Assembly (NCBI GenBank): GCA_964405835.1
Contig: CAYOPN010000017.1
Span: 1 to 45,528, forward strand
DNA: 45,528 nt
Direction: 5' to 3'
Source: JAJVIP01 sp964405835
Lineage (GTDB): Bacteria; Elusimicrobiota; Elusimicrobia; F11
The notes below the pieces were generated by a model that searched no databases, was not told where the DNA came from, and saw only the letters and a program-made list of their open reading frames with translations. The translations under genes and the position numbers were made by a program. Shown here one piece after another: positions 27,621 to 36,337 of the stretch. How positions within the stretch are numbered: position 1 is the first letter of the stretch; each line of letters begins with the position of its first letter.

Positions 27621-27652
27621 GCAATTCAAATGTTAAACTCGCCGCCGTCGAC

Positions 27653-28312
27653 ATGGATAAGACCGCACACCGAACCGGACCCTCAAATTGGTTTTCCCGC
27701 CTTAAATCCCTCTTTACGGGGAGCAATGACGATGCTGAATCGGTCTTGCGCACCCTCTCCCAAAAATTGGAAGCCAAGGACCCCTACACGCTCGGTCACG
27801 CAGACCGCGTTTCGCAATACGCGGTCGACCTTGGAAAAGTGCTGGGCGTCAATGGGACCGATCTAAAGACCTTGCGGAAAGGGGGCCTCCTCCACGATAT
27901 CGGAAAGATTGCGATCCCCGACGCCATCCTGTTGAAACCCGGCAAATACACCGAAGAAGAATTTGCGGTCATGAAACAGCACCCGACGCTGGGTTGCGAT
28001 ATCTGCCAGAAACTCGGCTCCATCCAGGACGCGCTGCCCATGATCCGCCACCACCACGAGAAACTGAACGGCACCGGTTATCCGGATGGCATCAAAGGTG
28101 ATGCGGTCCCCCAGCTCGTGCGCGTCGTCACCATCGTGGACATCTACGACGCGCTGCGTTCCCGCCGCAGTTACAAAGACCCGTTCTCGCTGGACCGTTC
28201 CTTCGAGATCATGTGGGAAGAAGTGGGAAAAGGGTGGTGGGACAAGAACATTTTGGCCGCCTGGGAAAAATTCATCCGGTCAAACCATTCTAACCATTAC
28301 CCGGCCAACTAA
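27653..28312 (+). CDS. HD-GYP domain protein (putative c-di-GMP phosphodiesterase)
   Basis: A 219-residue protein consisting almost only of an HD-GYP domain (residues about 27-205). Metal-binding motifs are intact: DPYTLGHADRV (H49), LLHDIGKIAIPD (H81-D82), MKQHP, and HHHEKLNGTGYPDG (H134-H135-E136). HD-GYP proteins hydrolyse cyclic di-GMP or related dinucleotides. There is no sensor domain, so activity may depend on a partner; the divergent GAF-ANTAR protein is a candidate. The upstream frame is open, but the ATG at 27653 gives a normal start. The cytochrome c biogenesis genes follow after 9 bases. Confidence 0.85.
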   Translation: MDKTAHRTGPSNWFSRLKSLFTGSNDDAESVLRTLSQKLEAKDPYTLGHADRVSQYAVDLGKVLGVNGTDLKTLRKGGLLHDIGKIAIPDAILLKPGKYTEEEFAVMKQHPTLGCDICQKLGSIQDALPMIRHHHEKLNGTGYPDGIKGDAVPQLVRVVTIVDIYDALRSRRSYKDPFSLDRSFEIMWEEVGKGWWDKNILAAWEKFIRSNHSNHYPAN

Positions 28313-28321
28313 GTTTATCCC

Positions 28322-29722
28322 GTGATAAAAGATACTCTGCTCGTCCTTCAATACTTCTTCAACTGGAAGTTTTTGGTTGCGTTCGGTTGTATCACCGCCA
28401 TCGGTTTGACGGTGCCCGAAAAGCGCCTCAAACTTTTTCGTTCCGTCCGCTTTAATATTTGGTTGTTTCTTGTGATCGCGATCGCCTCGGCGATCGGAAC
28501 ATTCATGACGATGGAACAGGGCGCCAAGTACGTGTACCACACCTGGTGGTTCGCCGCTTTGTTGGGCCTGATGGCCTTCGACGTCATTGTCTGCAAGCTG
28601 CGCCGCTTGCCAGTCAATTTGTTTGGCCGCGGCCGCCGGCAAAACGAACGCGGGCATGAGACACCAGAACAATTTCTGGCCAAGTCGAAATTAAAAGCAT
28701 CGGTGTCCGTCCAAAAGTCGCCGGAAGCGGCGGCGGAGGCGGTCCGCTCCTGGTTCCAGACCCAGGGCCTAAAGTACCACGAAGACCATTTGCCGGCCGG
28801 ACAAGCTTTCTTTTCGGGCAAACACCGCATCCAGCGCTGGGGCGATTTCATTTTGCACGTGAGCATCGTGGCCGTTCTGGCCGGGAACATGATGGGGGCC
28901 ATGTTCGGTTTCGAAGAAGTGCTTCCGATCGAGGAAGGAAAGACCGTCACGATGAAGAACCGCCCGTTCGAAGTGACGCTGAACGATTTTACGATTGAGT
29001 ATTACAAAGAGTCGGGCGCGCCGAGCGTTTACGCGAGCGACCTGCTCGTGAAAAAAGACGGCGCCGAGATCGCGAAGAAACGGATTGTGGTGAACGAGCC
29101 TCTCGATATTGACCGTGTGCGGTTTTACCAGGCGTCGTGGGGCATGACCTATGATTTTCACGTGGCGCGGTTGGCGCTCGCGGGCCGCGAAGTGGATTTG
29201 AAGCAACATGAAATCACGCCCATCATCGGCACGCCGCTGTCGGTGCGCGCGAACCAGTTTTTGCCGTCGTTCGGCATCGATGAACACGGTCATTCGACGA
29301 ATTCGGATTTCGAAGGAAAGAACCCGGCGCTCCAGATCGATTTTCTCGAAAAGGGCAAAGTGGCCGCCCGCGTCTGGCTTTTAAAAAACGATCCGCATGT
29401 CGCGTTCCGGATCGCTTCCGATGAGGCCCTGACCCGCGCTGCGCCGCCGCCGTTCCATTTGTTGGATGTTGAGCCGGTCCTGTTCTCCGGTATCCAGGTC
29501 GGTTATGACCCGGGCGCGCCGCTGTTCTGGACGGGCTCGATTGTATTATTGGTTGGGCTCTGCATGCACTTTTATATGCATCAACGGCGGCTGCGGGTGT
29601 TGATCGTCAAGAAAGGAAGCCACGCGGATGTATTGGTCGGGGGTTGGAATTCGCGAACGCCAGAAGATTTTCAAAAAGAATTTTCAGATTGGGCTGACGG
29701 ACTCCGTCGGGCCCTGTCCTAA
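28322..29722 (+). CDS. resB: Cytochrome c biogenesis protein ResB/Ccs1
   Basis: A 466-residue inner-membrane protein of the system II cytochrome c maturation pathway, which with CcsA moves haem outward and attaches it to CXXCH apocytochromes. Three membrane segments lie in the first half (about residues 13-29, 41-58 and 70-85), one at about 175-195 (WGDFILHVSIVAVLAGNMMG). A large periplasmic domain follows, and the protein ends with a final membrane segment (WTGSIVLLVGLCMHFYMH). The start is GTG, 9 bases after the HD-GYP gene, without a clear ribosome-binding site. ccsA follows, which confirms the assignment. Confidence 0.9.
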   Translation: MIKDTLLVLQYFFNWKFLVAFGCITAIGLTVPEKRLKLFRSVRFNIWLFLVIAIASAIGTFMTMEQGAKYVYHTWWFAALLGLMAFDVIVCKLRRLPVNLFGRGRRQNERGHETPEQFLAKSKLKASVSVQKSPEAAAEAVRSWFQTQGLKYHEDHLPAGQAFFSGKHRIQRWGDFILHVSIVAVLAGNMMGAMFGFEEVLPIEEGKTVTMKNRPFEVTLNDFTIEYYKESGAPSVYASDLLVKKDGAEIAKKRIVVNEPLDIDRVRFYQASWGMTYDFHVARLALAGREVDLKQHEITPIIGTPLSVRANQFLPSFGIDEHGHSTNSDFEGKNPALQIDFLEKGKVAARVWLLKNDPHVAFRIASDEALTRAAPPPFHLLDVEPVLFSGIQVGYDPGAPLFWTGSIVLLVGLCMHFYMHQRRLRVLIVKKGSHADVLVGGWNSRTPEDFQKEFSDWADGLRRALS

Positions 29723-29727
29723 AATAA

Positions 29728-29748
29728 GCCCTTCGACTAGCTCAGGGC
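29728..29748. repeat. Short intergenic inverted repeat (CCCTTCGAC type)
   Basis: GCCCTTCGACTAGCTCAGGGC between resB and ccsA has GCCCT/AGGGC arms. It matches the end of a repeat common in many bacterial genomes. The ccsA ribosome-binding site GAGGAG begins right at its edge. Confidence 0.55.
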
Positions 29749-29761
29749 GAGGAGAATAATT

Positions 29762-30616
29762 ATGGAGATTTACTTTTTCGGCGGCGCGTTCGCCGCTTAC
29801 ACGGTGGCGATGTCGCTTTTTATCGGTTACGCGATAACGCGGCGCGAACTGTTGGCGGGGATCGCTAAAAAAGCACTCTGGGCCGGCGCGGCATGCCATA
29901 TCATCAGCCTCATCATCCGCACCACCATCGCGCGTCAAATGCCGCAGCATACGTGGTATGTGCCCTGGAGCAACTGGTTTGAAAGTTTTTCGTTCTTTGC
30001 GGTCGTGATCGTTGTGCAATACCTAATTATCCAGAAAAAACAGGAGATCCCGATCCTGGGCGCGTTTGTGACGCCGCTCGTCTTCACAACGATGGTGGTG
30101 GCGATCAATTCGCCGTTCGGAACGCAGATCCCGAACCTGCCGCCGGCGTTGCAATCCTATTGGATGGCCATTCACGTGCCGGTCATGTTCATTTCGTACG
30201 CCGCGTTCGCGAACGCGTTCGGCGTCGGCATTGCGTTTTTGTTCCAGGAATACCAGATCAAGTCGCGCAAACCGTCCACCGTGATGTTCCGCCTTCCTTC
30301 GCTCGAAGAACTCGACAACATGATCTACAAGATCATCTGGTACGCGTTCCCGGTGCTCACGCTCGGCGTTCTGCTTGGCGCGCGCTGGGCCTACGACGCG
30401 TGGGGCCGTTATTGGGGCTGGGACCCAAAAGAAACCTGGGCCTTCATCACGTGGCTCGTGTACCTGATTTACTTGCACATGCGGCTCATCATGGGCTGGC
30501 GCGGGCGCAAGACCGCCTATTTATCTTTGGCCGGATTTTTGGTCGTGATTGTGACCTATGTCGGCGTGAATTATCTCTCTCCGCTCCACGGCTTCCTTTC
30601 CAACACAGGAAAATAA
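29762..30616 (+). CDS. ccsA: Cytochrome c biogenesis protein CcsA/ResC
   Basis: A 284-residue polytopic membrane protein of the haem-handling family with about eight membrane segments. The diagnostic WWD-type motif is near residues 218-240 (GRYWGWDPKETWAFITWLVY), and conserved His residues are present, such as those in AIHVPVMFISYA and YLHMRLIMGWRG. Together with ResB it forms the system II cytochrome c synthetase. GAGGAG precedes the ATG. hemA begins 2 bases after its stop, linking haem attachment with haem synthesis. Confidence 0.93.
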   Translation: MEIYFFGGAFAAYTVAMSLFIGYAITRRELLAGIAKKALWAGAACHIISLIIRTTIARQMPQHTWYVPWSNWFESFSFFAVVIVVQYLIIQKKQEIPILGAFVTPLVFTTMVVAINSPFGTQIPNLPPALQSYWMAIHVPVMFISYAAFANAFGVGIAFLFQEYQIKSRKPSTVMFRLPSLEELDNMIYKIIWYAFPVLTLGVLLGARWAYDAWGRYWGWDPKETWAFITWLVYLIYLHMRLIMGWRGRKTAYLSLAGFLVVIVTYVGVNYLSPLHGFLSNTGK

Positions 30617-30618
30617 AC

Positions 30619-31671
30619 TTGGGTCTCGTCGCCGTCGGTCTATCGCACAAGACCGCCCCGGTCGAAATCCGGGAGCGCCTCACTATTCCCGCCCATCAGC
30701 TGGCGGAGGCGCACAACCGGCTGGCCGCCACCAAAGAGCTTCAAGAGACGGTGGTCCTCTCTACGTGCAATCGGTTGGAAGTATACGCCAGGCCCCAATC
30801 GGACCGGCCGCGCGCGTTGGAGGTGGTGCGAAAATTTTTCCTGGAGCTTTACGGCGACGCCGGCGTGGGCGCCGCGCTTTATCAGTTTGAGGCCAAGTCC
30901 GCCGTTGAACATTTGTTCCGCGTTTCCTCGGGGCTCGATTCGATGGTGATCGGAGAAACGGAAATTCTGGGTCAGGTGAAGTCCGCCTATTTGTTTTCAC
31001 AATCACACGGCGCGACCGGAAAAATTACGAACGTTTTGTTCCAGCGCGCGCTCTACGTCGGCAAACAGGTCCGCACAAAGACGTTGATTTCGGACGGCGC
31101 AAGTTCGGTGGGCAGCATCGCGGTCCAACTCGCCGAGAAAATTTTTGGCCAGCTCAACAAACGCCGCATTCTCTTGCTCGGCGCCGGAAAAATGGCGGAA
31201 GTCACCGCGCGCCATCTGTTGAGCCAGAAGGCCGGTGAAATCGTAATCTTGAACCGCACACAGGACCGCGCCGAAGCGCTCGCGAAACAATTGCATGGTG
31301 TGGCCGGTTCACTCGACCGTCTTCAGGAAGAACTGCTGCTCGCCGACATCGTGGTATGTTCCACCTCCGCTGAAAAACCGCTGTTGACGTACGGCATGAT
31401 CGTGCCGATCATGAAAACACGCCGCGACCGCTCCCTTTATTTCATCGACATCGCGGTGCCGCGCAACGTGGACCCGGCCGTGAACGGAATCGACAACGTG
31501 TACCTCTATAACATCGACGATTTGAAATCGCTGGTGGACGAGAACATGGAACGCCGCAAAAGCGAAGTGGCGCGCGCCGAGGAATTGGTGACGGGGCTCG
31601 CCACCGAATTTTACGAGTGGATCCTGGCTACCTTGGACGGAAAGACCAAGGCGCTTAAGCACACCACATGA
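30619..31671 (+). CDS. hemA: Glutamyl-tRNA reductase, short form
   Basis: A 350-residue enzyme that reduces glutamyl-tRNA(Glu) to glutamate-1-semialdehyde, the first step of C5 tetrapyrrole synthesis. Seen: GLSHKTAPVEIRERL, the nucleophile C50 in STCNRLEV, the RVSSGLDSMVIGETEILGQV helix and the NADPH-binding loop ILLLGAGKMAE. The protein stops soon after EFYEW and lacks most of the C-terminal dimerisation domain of typical (about 420-residue) enzymes; short chlamydial HemA proteins are a precedent. The start is TTG, 2 bases after ccsA. The frame stays open far into ccsA, but that part is not HemA-like. The stop overlaps hemC (ATGA). Confidence 0.94.
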   Translation: MGLVAVGLSHKTAPVEIRERLTIPAHQLAEAHNRLAATKELQETVVLSTCNRLEVYARPQSDRPRALEVVRKFFLELYGDAGVGAALYQFEAKSAVEHLFRVSSGLDSMVIGETEILGQVKSAYLFSQSHGATGKITNVLFQRALYVGKQVRTKTLISDGASSVGSIAVQLAEKIFGQLNKRRILLLGAGKMAEVTARHLLSQKAGEIVILNRTQDRAEALAKQLHGVAGSLDRLQEELLLADIVVCSTSAEKPLLTYGMIVPIMKTRRDRSLYFIDIAVPRNVDPAVNGIDNVYLYNIDDLKSLVDENMERRKSEVARAEELVTGLATEFYEWILATLDGKTKALKHTT

Positions 31672-32612
31672 ATCTAAGAATAGGGTCGCGCGGATCGAAG
31701 CTCGCGGTCACGCAGGCCCATTGGGTGGGGGAAGAACTGAAGAAAAAAACCCCCGGGCTCGATGTCACGTTCAAAGAAATTGTCACTACCGGTGACATCC
31801 CCCTACGCTCCGTTGACGACCGGAGCTTCGGGGGACTTGCCCCCCGTAGCTTTAGCGAAGGGGGGAAGGGTGTCTTCGTGAAAGAGATTGAAGACGCGTT
31901 GCTCGCCAAAGAAATTGATTTGGCCGTGCATTCGCTTAAAGATGTTCCGCAAACATTGCCTCCCGGTTTAAAACTTGGGCCTTTTCCGGTCCGCGAAGAT
32001 TTTCGCGACGCGGTCGTGTCACGCTTCGGCGAGGTGCTCGGTGAATTGCCGCGTCACTCGCGCATCGGCACCAGTTCGCCGCGCCGCCATGCGCAGACGG
32101 CCTACCTTTTTAAAAAGCGCGGGTACGAGATTAACCCGCTGCGCGGCAACGTCGACACGCGGCTAAAAAAGCTTCAAGACGACCACTACGACGCGATCAT
32201 TCTCGCGGCGGCCGGGCTCAAACGGCTTGGTCTGGCCGATGAGATCACGCATATTTTGGAGCCCGCCGTTTTTCTGCCCTCGGCCACGCAAGGTTGTTTG
32301 GGATTGGAATTGCGCGAAGATGATGAGATCACGATGAAGCTGCTCGAAACCATCCAAGACCTCACGGCCAATGTGACCGCTGTTGCGGAGCGCGCGTTTC
32401 TGCAGGGGCTCGGAGGCAATTGCCAGGTGCCGGTCGGCGCTTATTCGCAAATTGATGGGGACGATCTCAAAATGAAGGCCGTGCTTTTGGATGCGAAGGG
32501 AGAGAAGGCCGTGTATGCCGAAGAGCGCGGCCCCAAAAGCCAGCCGCAACTTGTCGGGTATCAATTGGCCGAACGGTTGTTGCACGACGGCGGCTCGGAG
32601 ATCATGGGATGA
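31668..32612 (+). CDS. hemC: Hydroxymethylbilane synthase (porphobilinogen deaminase)
   Basis: A 314-residue enzyme that joins four porphobilinogens into hydroxymethylbilane. Seen: the N-terminal RIGSRGSKLAVTQA, the catalytic Asp in HSLKDVP (D92), RIGTSSPRRHAQ, and the dipyrromethane-cofactor Cys C252 in LGGNCQVPVGAY. Between TTGDIPL and GGKGVFVKEIE, where relatives have a short loop, there are about 18 extra residues encoded by a palindromic repeat (31798-31866). The loop lies near the flexible lid over the active site, so it may be tolerated. ATGA overlaps join it to hemA and cobA-hemD. Confidence 0.95.
   Translation: MNLRIGSRGSKLAVTQAHWVGEELKKKTPGLDVTFKEIVTTGDIPLRSVDDRSFGGLAPRSFSEGGKGVFVKEIEDALLAKEIDLAVHSLKDVPQTLPPGLKLGPFPVREDFRDAVVSRFGEVLGELPRHSRIGTSSPRRHAQTAYLFKKRGYEINPLRGNVDTRLKKLQDDHYDAIILAAAGLKRLGLADEITHILEPAVFLPSATQGCLGLELREDDEITMKLLETIQDLTANVTAVAERAFLQGLGGNCQVPVGAYSQIDGDDLKMKAVLLDAKGEKAVYAEERGPKSQPQLVGYQLAERLLHDGGSEIMG
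31798..31866. repeat. Palindromic repeat in frame inside hemC
   Basis: Two adjacent imperfect hairpins: CCCCCTACGCTCCG with CGGAGCTTCGGGGG, then CCCCCCGTAGC with GCGAAGGGGGG. The second half carries the sequence CCCGTAGCTTTAGCGAAGGG, characteristic of a common intergenic repeat. It encodes roughly R-S-V-D-D-R-S-F-G-G-L-A-P-R-S-F-S-E. Confidence 0.8.
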
Positions 32613-34057
32613 AACCCGGAAAAATATTTTTGATCGGCGCCGGTCCCGGTGATCCGGGCCTTATCACGGTGCGCGGCCGCGAGGCGCTGCGGCGCGCCGA
32701 CGTGGTGGTGGTCGACGCGTTGGTAAGCCCCGAAGCGTTGCGCGGCCTGAAAGGAAAAATCGTTTATGTCGGTAAACGGGGGCCAGGTGCGCCGCACGGT
32801 TCGTCGCTCAGCCTGCCGCAAGAAGTCATTAACAAATTATTGGTACGTCTCGGAAAACAGGGCAAGATGGTCGCGCGTTTAAAAGGCGGGGACCCGTTTG
32901 TGTTCGGGCGCGGTAGTGAAGAATTGGAAGAGTTGCAGCGCGCCGACGTTCCCTGCGAAGTTATTCCAGGAGTGTCCTCGGCCATTGCCGCTCCAGCCGC
33001 GGCGGGGATTCCAATAACAGAACGCCGCTGGGCTTCGCAGGTGACGATTGTGACTGGCCATGGGCACGCCGGCACGCGCGGCGTTGATCCGGTCTCTCCG
33101 AACGTGAATTGGAAAAAATTGCCGCGCGAAGGGACGCTCGTGGTGTTGATGGGCGTGGGCAGTTGGAAAAATATCCGCCGGAAATTATTGTTCGCCCGCT
33201 GGCCATCCGCAAAACCGGTCGCGGCAATCGAGTCGGGGACAAATCCGACACAGCGTATTATCCAGACGACTTTGGGTGCGTCGATCGATGATTTTGAACG
33301 CCGCCGTCTTATCGCACCGGCGGTGATTGTGGTGGGCGACGTGGTGCGATTGGCCGCACGCGGCAAGCGCGTGGTGGTGACGCGCCCGCTCGAACAGAAC
33401 AAAGAATTGGTCCGGAGGTTGGAAGACAAAGGCGCGCACGTGATCTCGGCACCGTCCATTCGCGTCATTCCACTGCAAATAAAATTTTCTCCCGCCAAAA
33501 CGAAATACGATTGGATCGTTTTCCTTAGCGCGAACGCGGCCCGTACGTTCAAAAACAAAAGCCTGATGAAGGTGCCCGTGATTGCGGTCGGGCAAGAGAC
33601 CAAGCGCGTGGCTGAATCAATCGGATGGAAGGTCCGGAAATTGCCCGCGGAGTTCACGGCCCAAGGAGTCTTGAAAGCGCTTGGAAAAGTGCGGGGCAAA
33701 TCCTTCTTGATCCCCCGTGTGCAGAGCGCGCCCGAAGATTTTCCGCGAGCGCTGCGGACGCGCGGTGCGCGCGTGCAAGAAGTGGTGACGTATACAACCC
33801 ATCCCGCACGGCTTTCCGCCGCCGTTAAAAAGAACGTATTGAGCGGCGTTGATGCCGTCACGTTTACCTCCGCTTCGACGGTGCGCGGTTTCCTTGGAAA
33901 TTTCACGGCGGCGCAGAGAAAACGGATTTTTAACGCGGCAAAAGCGGTCTCCATGGGACCGCAAACGACTTCCGCGCTCCGGGCCTTGGGCGTCAAAAAA
34001 ATTCATGAAGCCAAAAAATCCACCATCGCCGATTTGATCGAGGTCCTGTTCCCATGA
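32609..34057 (+). CDS. cobA-hemD: Fused uroporphyrinogen-III C-methyltransferase / uroporphyrinogen-III synthase
   Basis: A 482-residue bifunctional protein. Residues about 1-250 are the SAM-dependent methyltransferase (CobA/SUMT) that makes precorrin-2 from uroporphyrinogen III. It has IGAGPGDPGLITVRG, RLKGGDPFVFGRG, VIPGVSSAIAAPAAAGIP and a VVLMGVG strand. Residues about 255-482 are HemD, which closes hydroxymethylbilane to uroporphyrinogen III, starting KRVVVTRPLEQNKELVRRL. This fusion is common outside proteobacteria. It places the branch between haem and sirohaem/cobalamin on one chain. It overlaps hemC and the following gene by ATGA. hemB, hemL and later haem genes are not in the window. 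Confidence 0.94.
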   Translation: MKPGKIFLIGAGPGDPGLITVRGREALRRADVVVVDALVSPEALRGLKGKIVYVGKRGPGAPHGSSLSLPQEVINKLLVRLGKQGKMVARLKGGDPFVFGRGSEELEELQRADVPCEVIPGVSSAIAAPAAAGIPITERRWASQVTIVTGHGHAGTRGVDPVSPNVNWKKLPREGTLVVLMGVGSWKNIRRKLLFARWPSAKPVAAIESGTNPTQRIIQTTLGASIDDFERRRLIAPAVIVVGDVVRLAARGKRVVVTRPLEQNKELVRRLEDKGAHVISAPSIRVIPLQIKFSPAKTKYDWIVFLSANAARTFKNKSLMKVPVIAVGQETKRVAESIGWKVRKLPAEFTAQGVLKALGKVRGKSFLIPRVQSAPEDFPRALRTRGARVQEVVTYTTHPARLSAAVKKNVLSGVDAVTFTSASTVRGFLGNFTAAQRKRIFNAAKAVSMGPQTTSALRALGVKKIHEAKKSTIADLIEVLFP

Positions 34058-34863
34058 AAGAAGAGTCGCTGGAAAAGTTAAGCCAGACCGTCAAGAAAAC
34101 GCTGCTTGCGGGCGGCGCCATTATTCGCCGCGGCGCGCAGGGTGTGCGCCGCGTGAAATACAAGAGCACCTACAGCCCGGTAACTCAAATCGATGTGGCA
34201 TCGGAAAAAGCGATTTTTAAGATCGTTCGAAAAACATTTCCGGGCCACACGTTCCTGGCGGAGGAATCAGCGTTCCTAAAAAAAGGCGACCTGGGAAAAA
34301 GCCGGCCTGGCCGGTACCGCTGGGTCATCGATCCGTTGGATGGCACCGTAAACTTTATGCACCGGATCCCGCAGTCGTGCGTGTCGGTGGCGGTTGAGTG
34401 CAATGGCGAAGTGCTGGCGGGCGGTGTTTACGATCCGTACCGAGACGAACTCTTTATGGCAGTCCGCGGGCGTGGCGCGACCATGAACGGAAAGCGAATT
34501 CACGTGTCCCCTGAGCGGAGGCTCATCCGCTCGCTCGCGATCACCGGTTTTCCGTACGACCATCAAAAAAACGCGGCCTATCATGCGCGCTTCATTCAAC
34601 CGTTTCTGACCAAGTTCGCGGATTTGCGACGGCATGGCGCCGCGGCATTGGATCTGTCATGGGTGGCCTGCGGGCGTGTGGAAGCGTTTTTTGAATTTGA
34701 TCTCAACCCATGGGACATCGCGGCGGGAATGCTGCTTGTAAAAGAAGCGGGTGGAAAATTGTCGGACTTCCGTGGAGCGCCGCTTCATATCGACCGCCCG
34801 GACCAAACACTGGCCACCAACGGCCATGTTCATTCCCGAACGGTCAAGTTATTTAAGATTTAG
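34054..34863 (+). CDS. Inositol monophosphatase family protein
   Basis: A 269-residue Mg2+-dependent phosphatase. The metal-binding motifs are FLAEESA, WVIDPLDGTVNFMHRIP and NPWDIAAGMLLVKEAGG, in the usual order. Members hydrolyse inositol 1-phosphate, fructose 1,6-bisphosphate or PAP; the substrate cannot be told from sequence. The start overlaps cobA-hemD (ATGA), making it the last gene of the tetrapyrrole transcript. Its end overlaps the convergent glycosyltransferase gene by 11 bases. Confidence 0.9.
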   Translation: MKEESLEKLSQTVKKTLLAGGAIIRRGAQGVRRVKYKSTYSPVTQIDVASEKAIFKIVRKTFPGHTFLAEESAFLKKGDLGKSRPGRYRWVIDPLDGTVNFMHRIPQSCVSVAVECNGEVLAGGVYDPYRDELFMAVRGRGATMNGKRIHVSPERRLIRSLAITGFPYDHQKNAAYHARFIQPFLTKFADLRRHGAAALDLSWVACGRVEAFFEFDLNPWDIAAGMLLVKEAGGKLSDFRGAPLHIDRPDQTLATNGHVHSRTVKLFKI

Positions 34864-36337
34864 ATTTTCTCTCCAAAATCTCAACCCCTTCTCTAACGGC
34901 GTATTTCGGGTCGGCCGTGCTGTAATTTTTTTCAATCCAGCGGCGTAGGCCCTGCGGTGTTTTTTTGTTCCAAGGTTCGGCCACAACGATCAGCAGCGGC
35001 GGCCGCCGGCTTAAGTCTTCTATTACACGCTTACAGATTTTTTCCGATAGGACCTCTCGCACCACCGGGTTGCTAAAAATGACGCCGGTCGGCGGAGATC
35101 GCCGCGAATAGTAATAGAGACCGGATTCATAACCCCACATGTAAAACGTTTCGCCTTCCGGTAATAAGGTGGCCAATTCCAATCCGTGTTTTTTGCTGTT
35201 ATAAAAAAGCGCGCCGTATTTTTTATAGGACCAAACATCGGCAGGAAAACGGTAAAAAGGGACTTCTCGCCAGAGGAGCGCTGTCACAAAGAAAAGACCC
35301 AAGGCGGTCGCCCAGCGGTGGGAATTTTTGTTCGCCAGCGAGGCCATGTCCTGGACGAGCCAAGCCGCCGCGACCACCAGCGACGGCATGAGCAGTTGGT
35401 AATAATGAGGGAACTGGTGGCGCATGAAAACGATGCACAGGAACAGCCCGGCTGAATAAGCGGCGAGGGCGGTCCAGGACAGGAAATCCTTTCGATAAAT
35501 ACCCAGCCCCAGCCCGCATAGAAGAACAAAGCAAAGTCCTTTAACAAGGAACCAGTTCTTGTAAAACGTCATCTTTAAAAGGTGAATAAAGGTTGGAGCG
35601 GTCAATCCGTCCATGTCCGTGTAGTGAAAGTTAAACCGGAAGACCGCGTCAATGAAATCGTTTTTTCGTCCGGTAAACGTGAAATACGCCGTCACGGCGG
35701 CCCAGCTTGCCACAACCGGCAAAGCGGCGAGAAACGCATATTTAATGACCCGTTTCCGGCGTGCAGGTCGCGGCATCAAGATTTGAAATGTGATCAAGAC
35801 CACAAACGCAATGATCACCGGTTGTTTGTACAGCGTGGCAATACCTATGCACAAACCCGCCAGCAGAGGGCCGATAGCGGAATTGGCCGCTTCCTCGTCC
35901 GCGCGAAGCCAGAAATACAAGCCCCACGTTAGGAAAACATTGATAAAAATTTCCGTGTTCGGTTGGTTGGCCTCGAGGACCAAGTCGCCCGAGAACAGGA
36001 CCCAAAAAATACCGGCCCAATAGGGAGCGGCCCGTCCTTTGAGCGAGCAAAGGAAAAAAATTCCGAACAGCGTTGCGATGGACGCGCAAACCGTGAGCAA
36101 ATAAATCGAAAACGGCCCGTACCCGCCCCAGATTTCGGCGGCAGCAAAAGTAACGTGTATCGCCGGTGGTTTGTGGTCCCACAAATCCGAATACAGTTTT
36201 CTCCCGTCCAGCATCTCATGCGCGATAACGGCGTAAGTTGTAATGTCCCATTCCAGTGGCTCGTTATAGGTGTGCAGTCGCATCACAATAATGGAAAGAG
36301 AAAGTATGCCCAGAAAAATGGCGGCTTTTCGGTTCAT
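34853..36337 (-). CDS. GT39-like polytopic membrane glycosyltransferase (PMT/ArnT family)
   Basis: A 494-residue protein with about ten to eleven membrane segments and a C-terminal soluble tail of about 150 residues. The first periplasmic loop has an acidic pair just after the first membrane segment (P-L-E-W-D-I-T-T-Y), the position of the catalytic/metal-binding DE motif of polyprenyl-phosphate-sugar transferases, and a D-H-K-P-P motif follows. Such enzymes move a sugar from a lipid carrier to lipid A, protein or another acceptor on the periplasmic side. Its start codon lies inside the 5' end of the divergent gene at 36306. Confidence 0.75.
   Translation of the reverse strand: MNRKAAIFLGILSLSIIVMRLHTYNEPLEWDITTYAVIAHEMLDGRKLYSDLWDHKPPAIHVTFAAAEIWGGYGPFSIYLLTVCASIATLFGIFFLCSLKGRAAPYWAGIFWVLFSGDLVLEANQPNTEIFINVFLTWGLYFWLRADEEAANSAIGPLLAGLCIGIATLYKQPVIIAFVVLITFQILMPRPARRKRVIKYAFLAALPVVASWAAVTAYFTFTGRKNDFIDAVFRFNFHYTDMDGLTAPTFIHLLKMTFYKNWFLVKGLCFVLLCGLGLGIYRKDFLSWTALAAYSAGLFLCIVFMRHQFPHYYQLLMPSLVVAAAWLVQDMASLANKNSHRWATALGLFFVTALLWREVPFYRFPADVWSYKKYGALFYNSKKHGLELATLLPEGETFYMWGYESGLYYYSRRSPPTGVIFSNPVVREVLSEKICKRVIEDLSRRPPLLIVVAEPWNKKTPQGLRRWIEKNYSTADPKYAVREGVEILERKSKS

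Noticed and set aside
30160..30618. Upstream extension of the hemA frame into ccsA
   Set aside because: The extra 153 residues are not HemA-like and overlap the conserved CcsA WWD region. The TTG at 30619 gives the normal HemA N-terminus.
32764..33996. Minus-strand open frame opposite cobA-hemD
   Set aside because: Shadow frame; the plus strand encodes a complete and well-conserved bifunctional enzyme.
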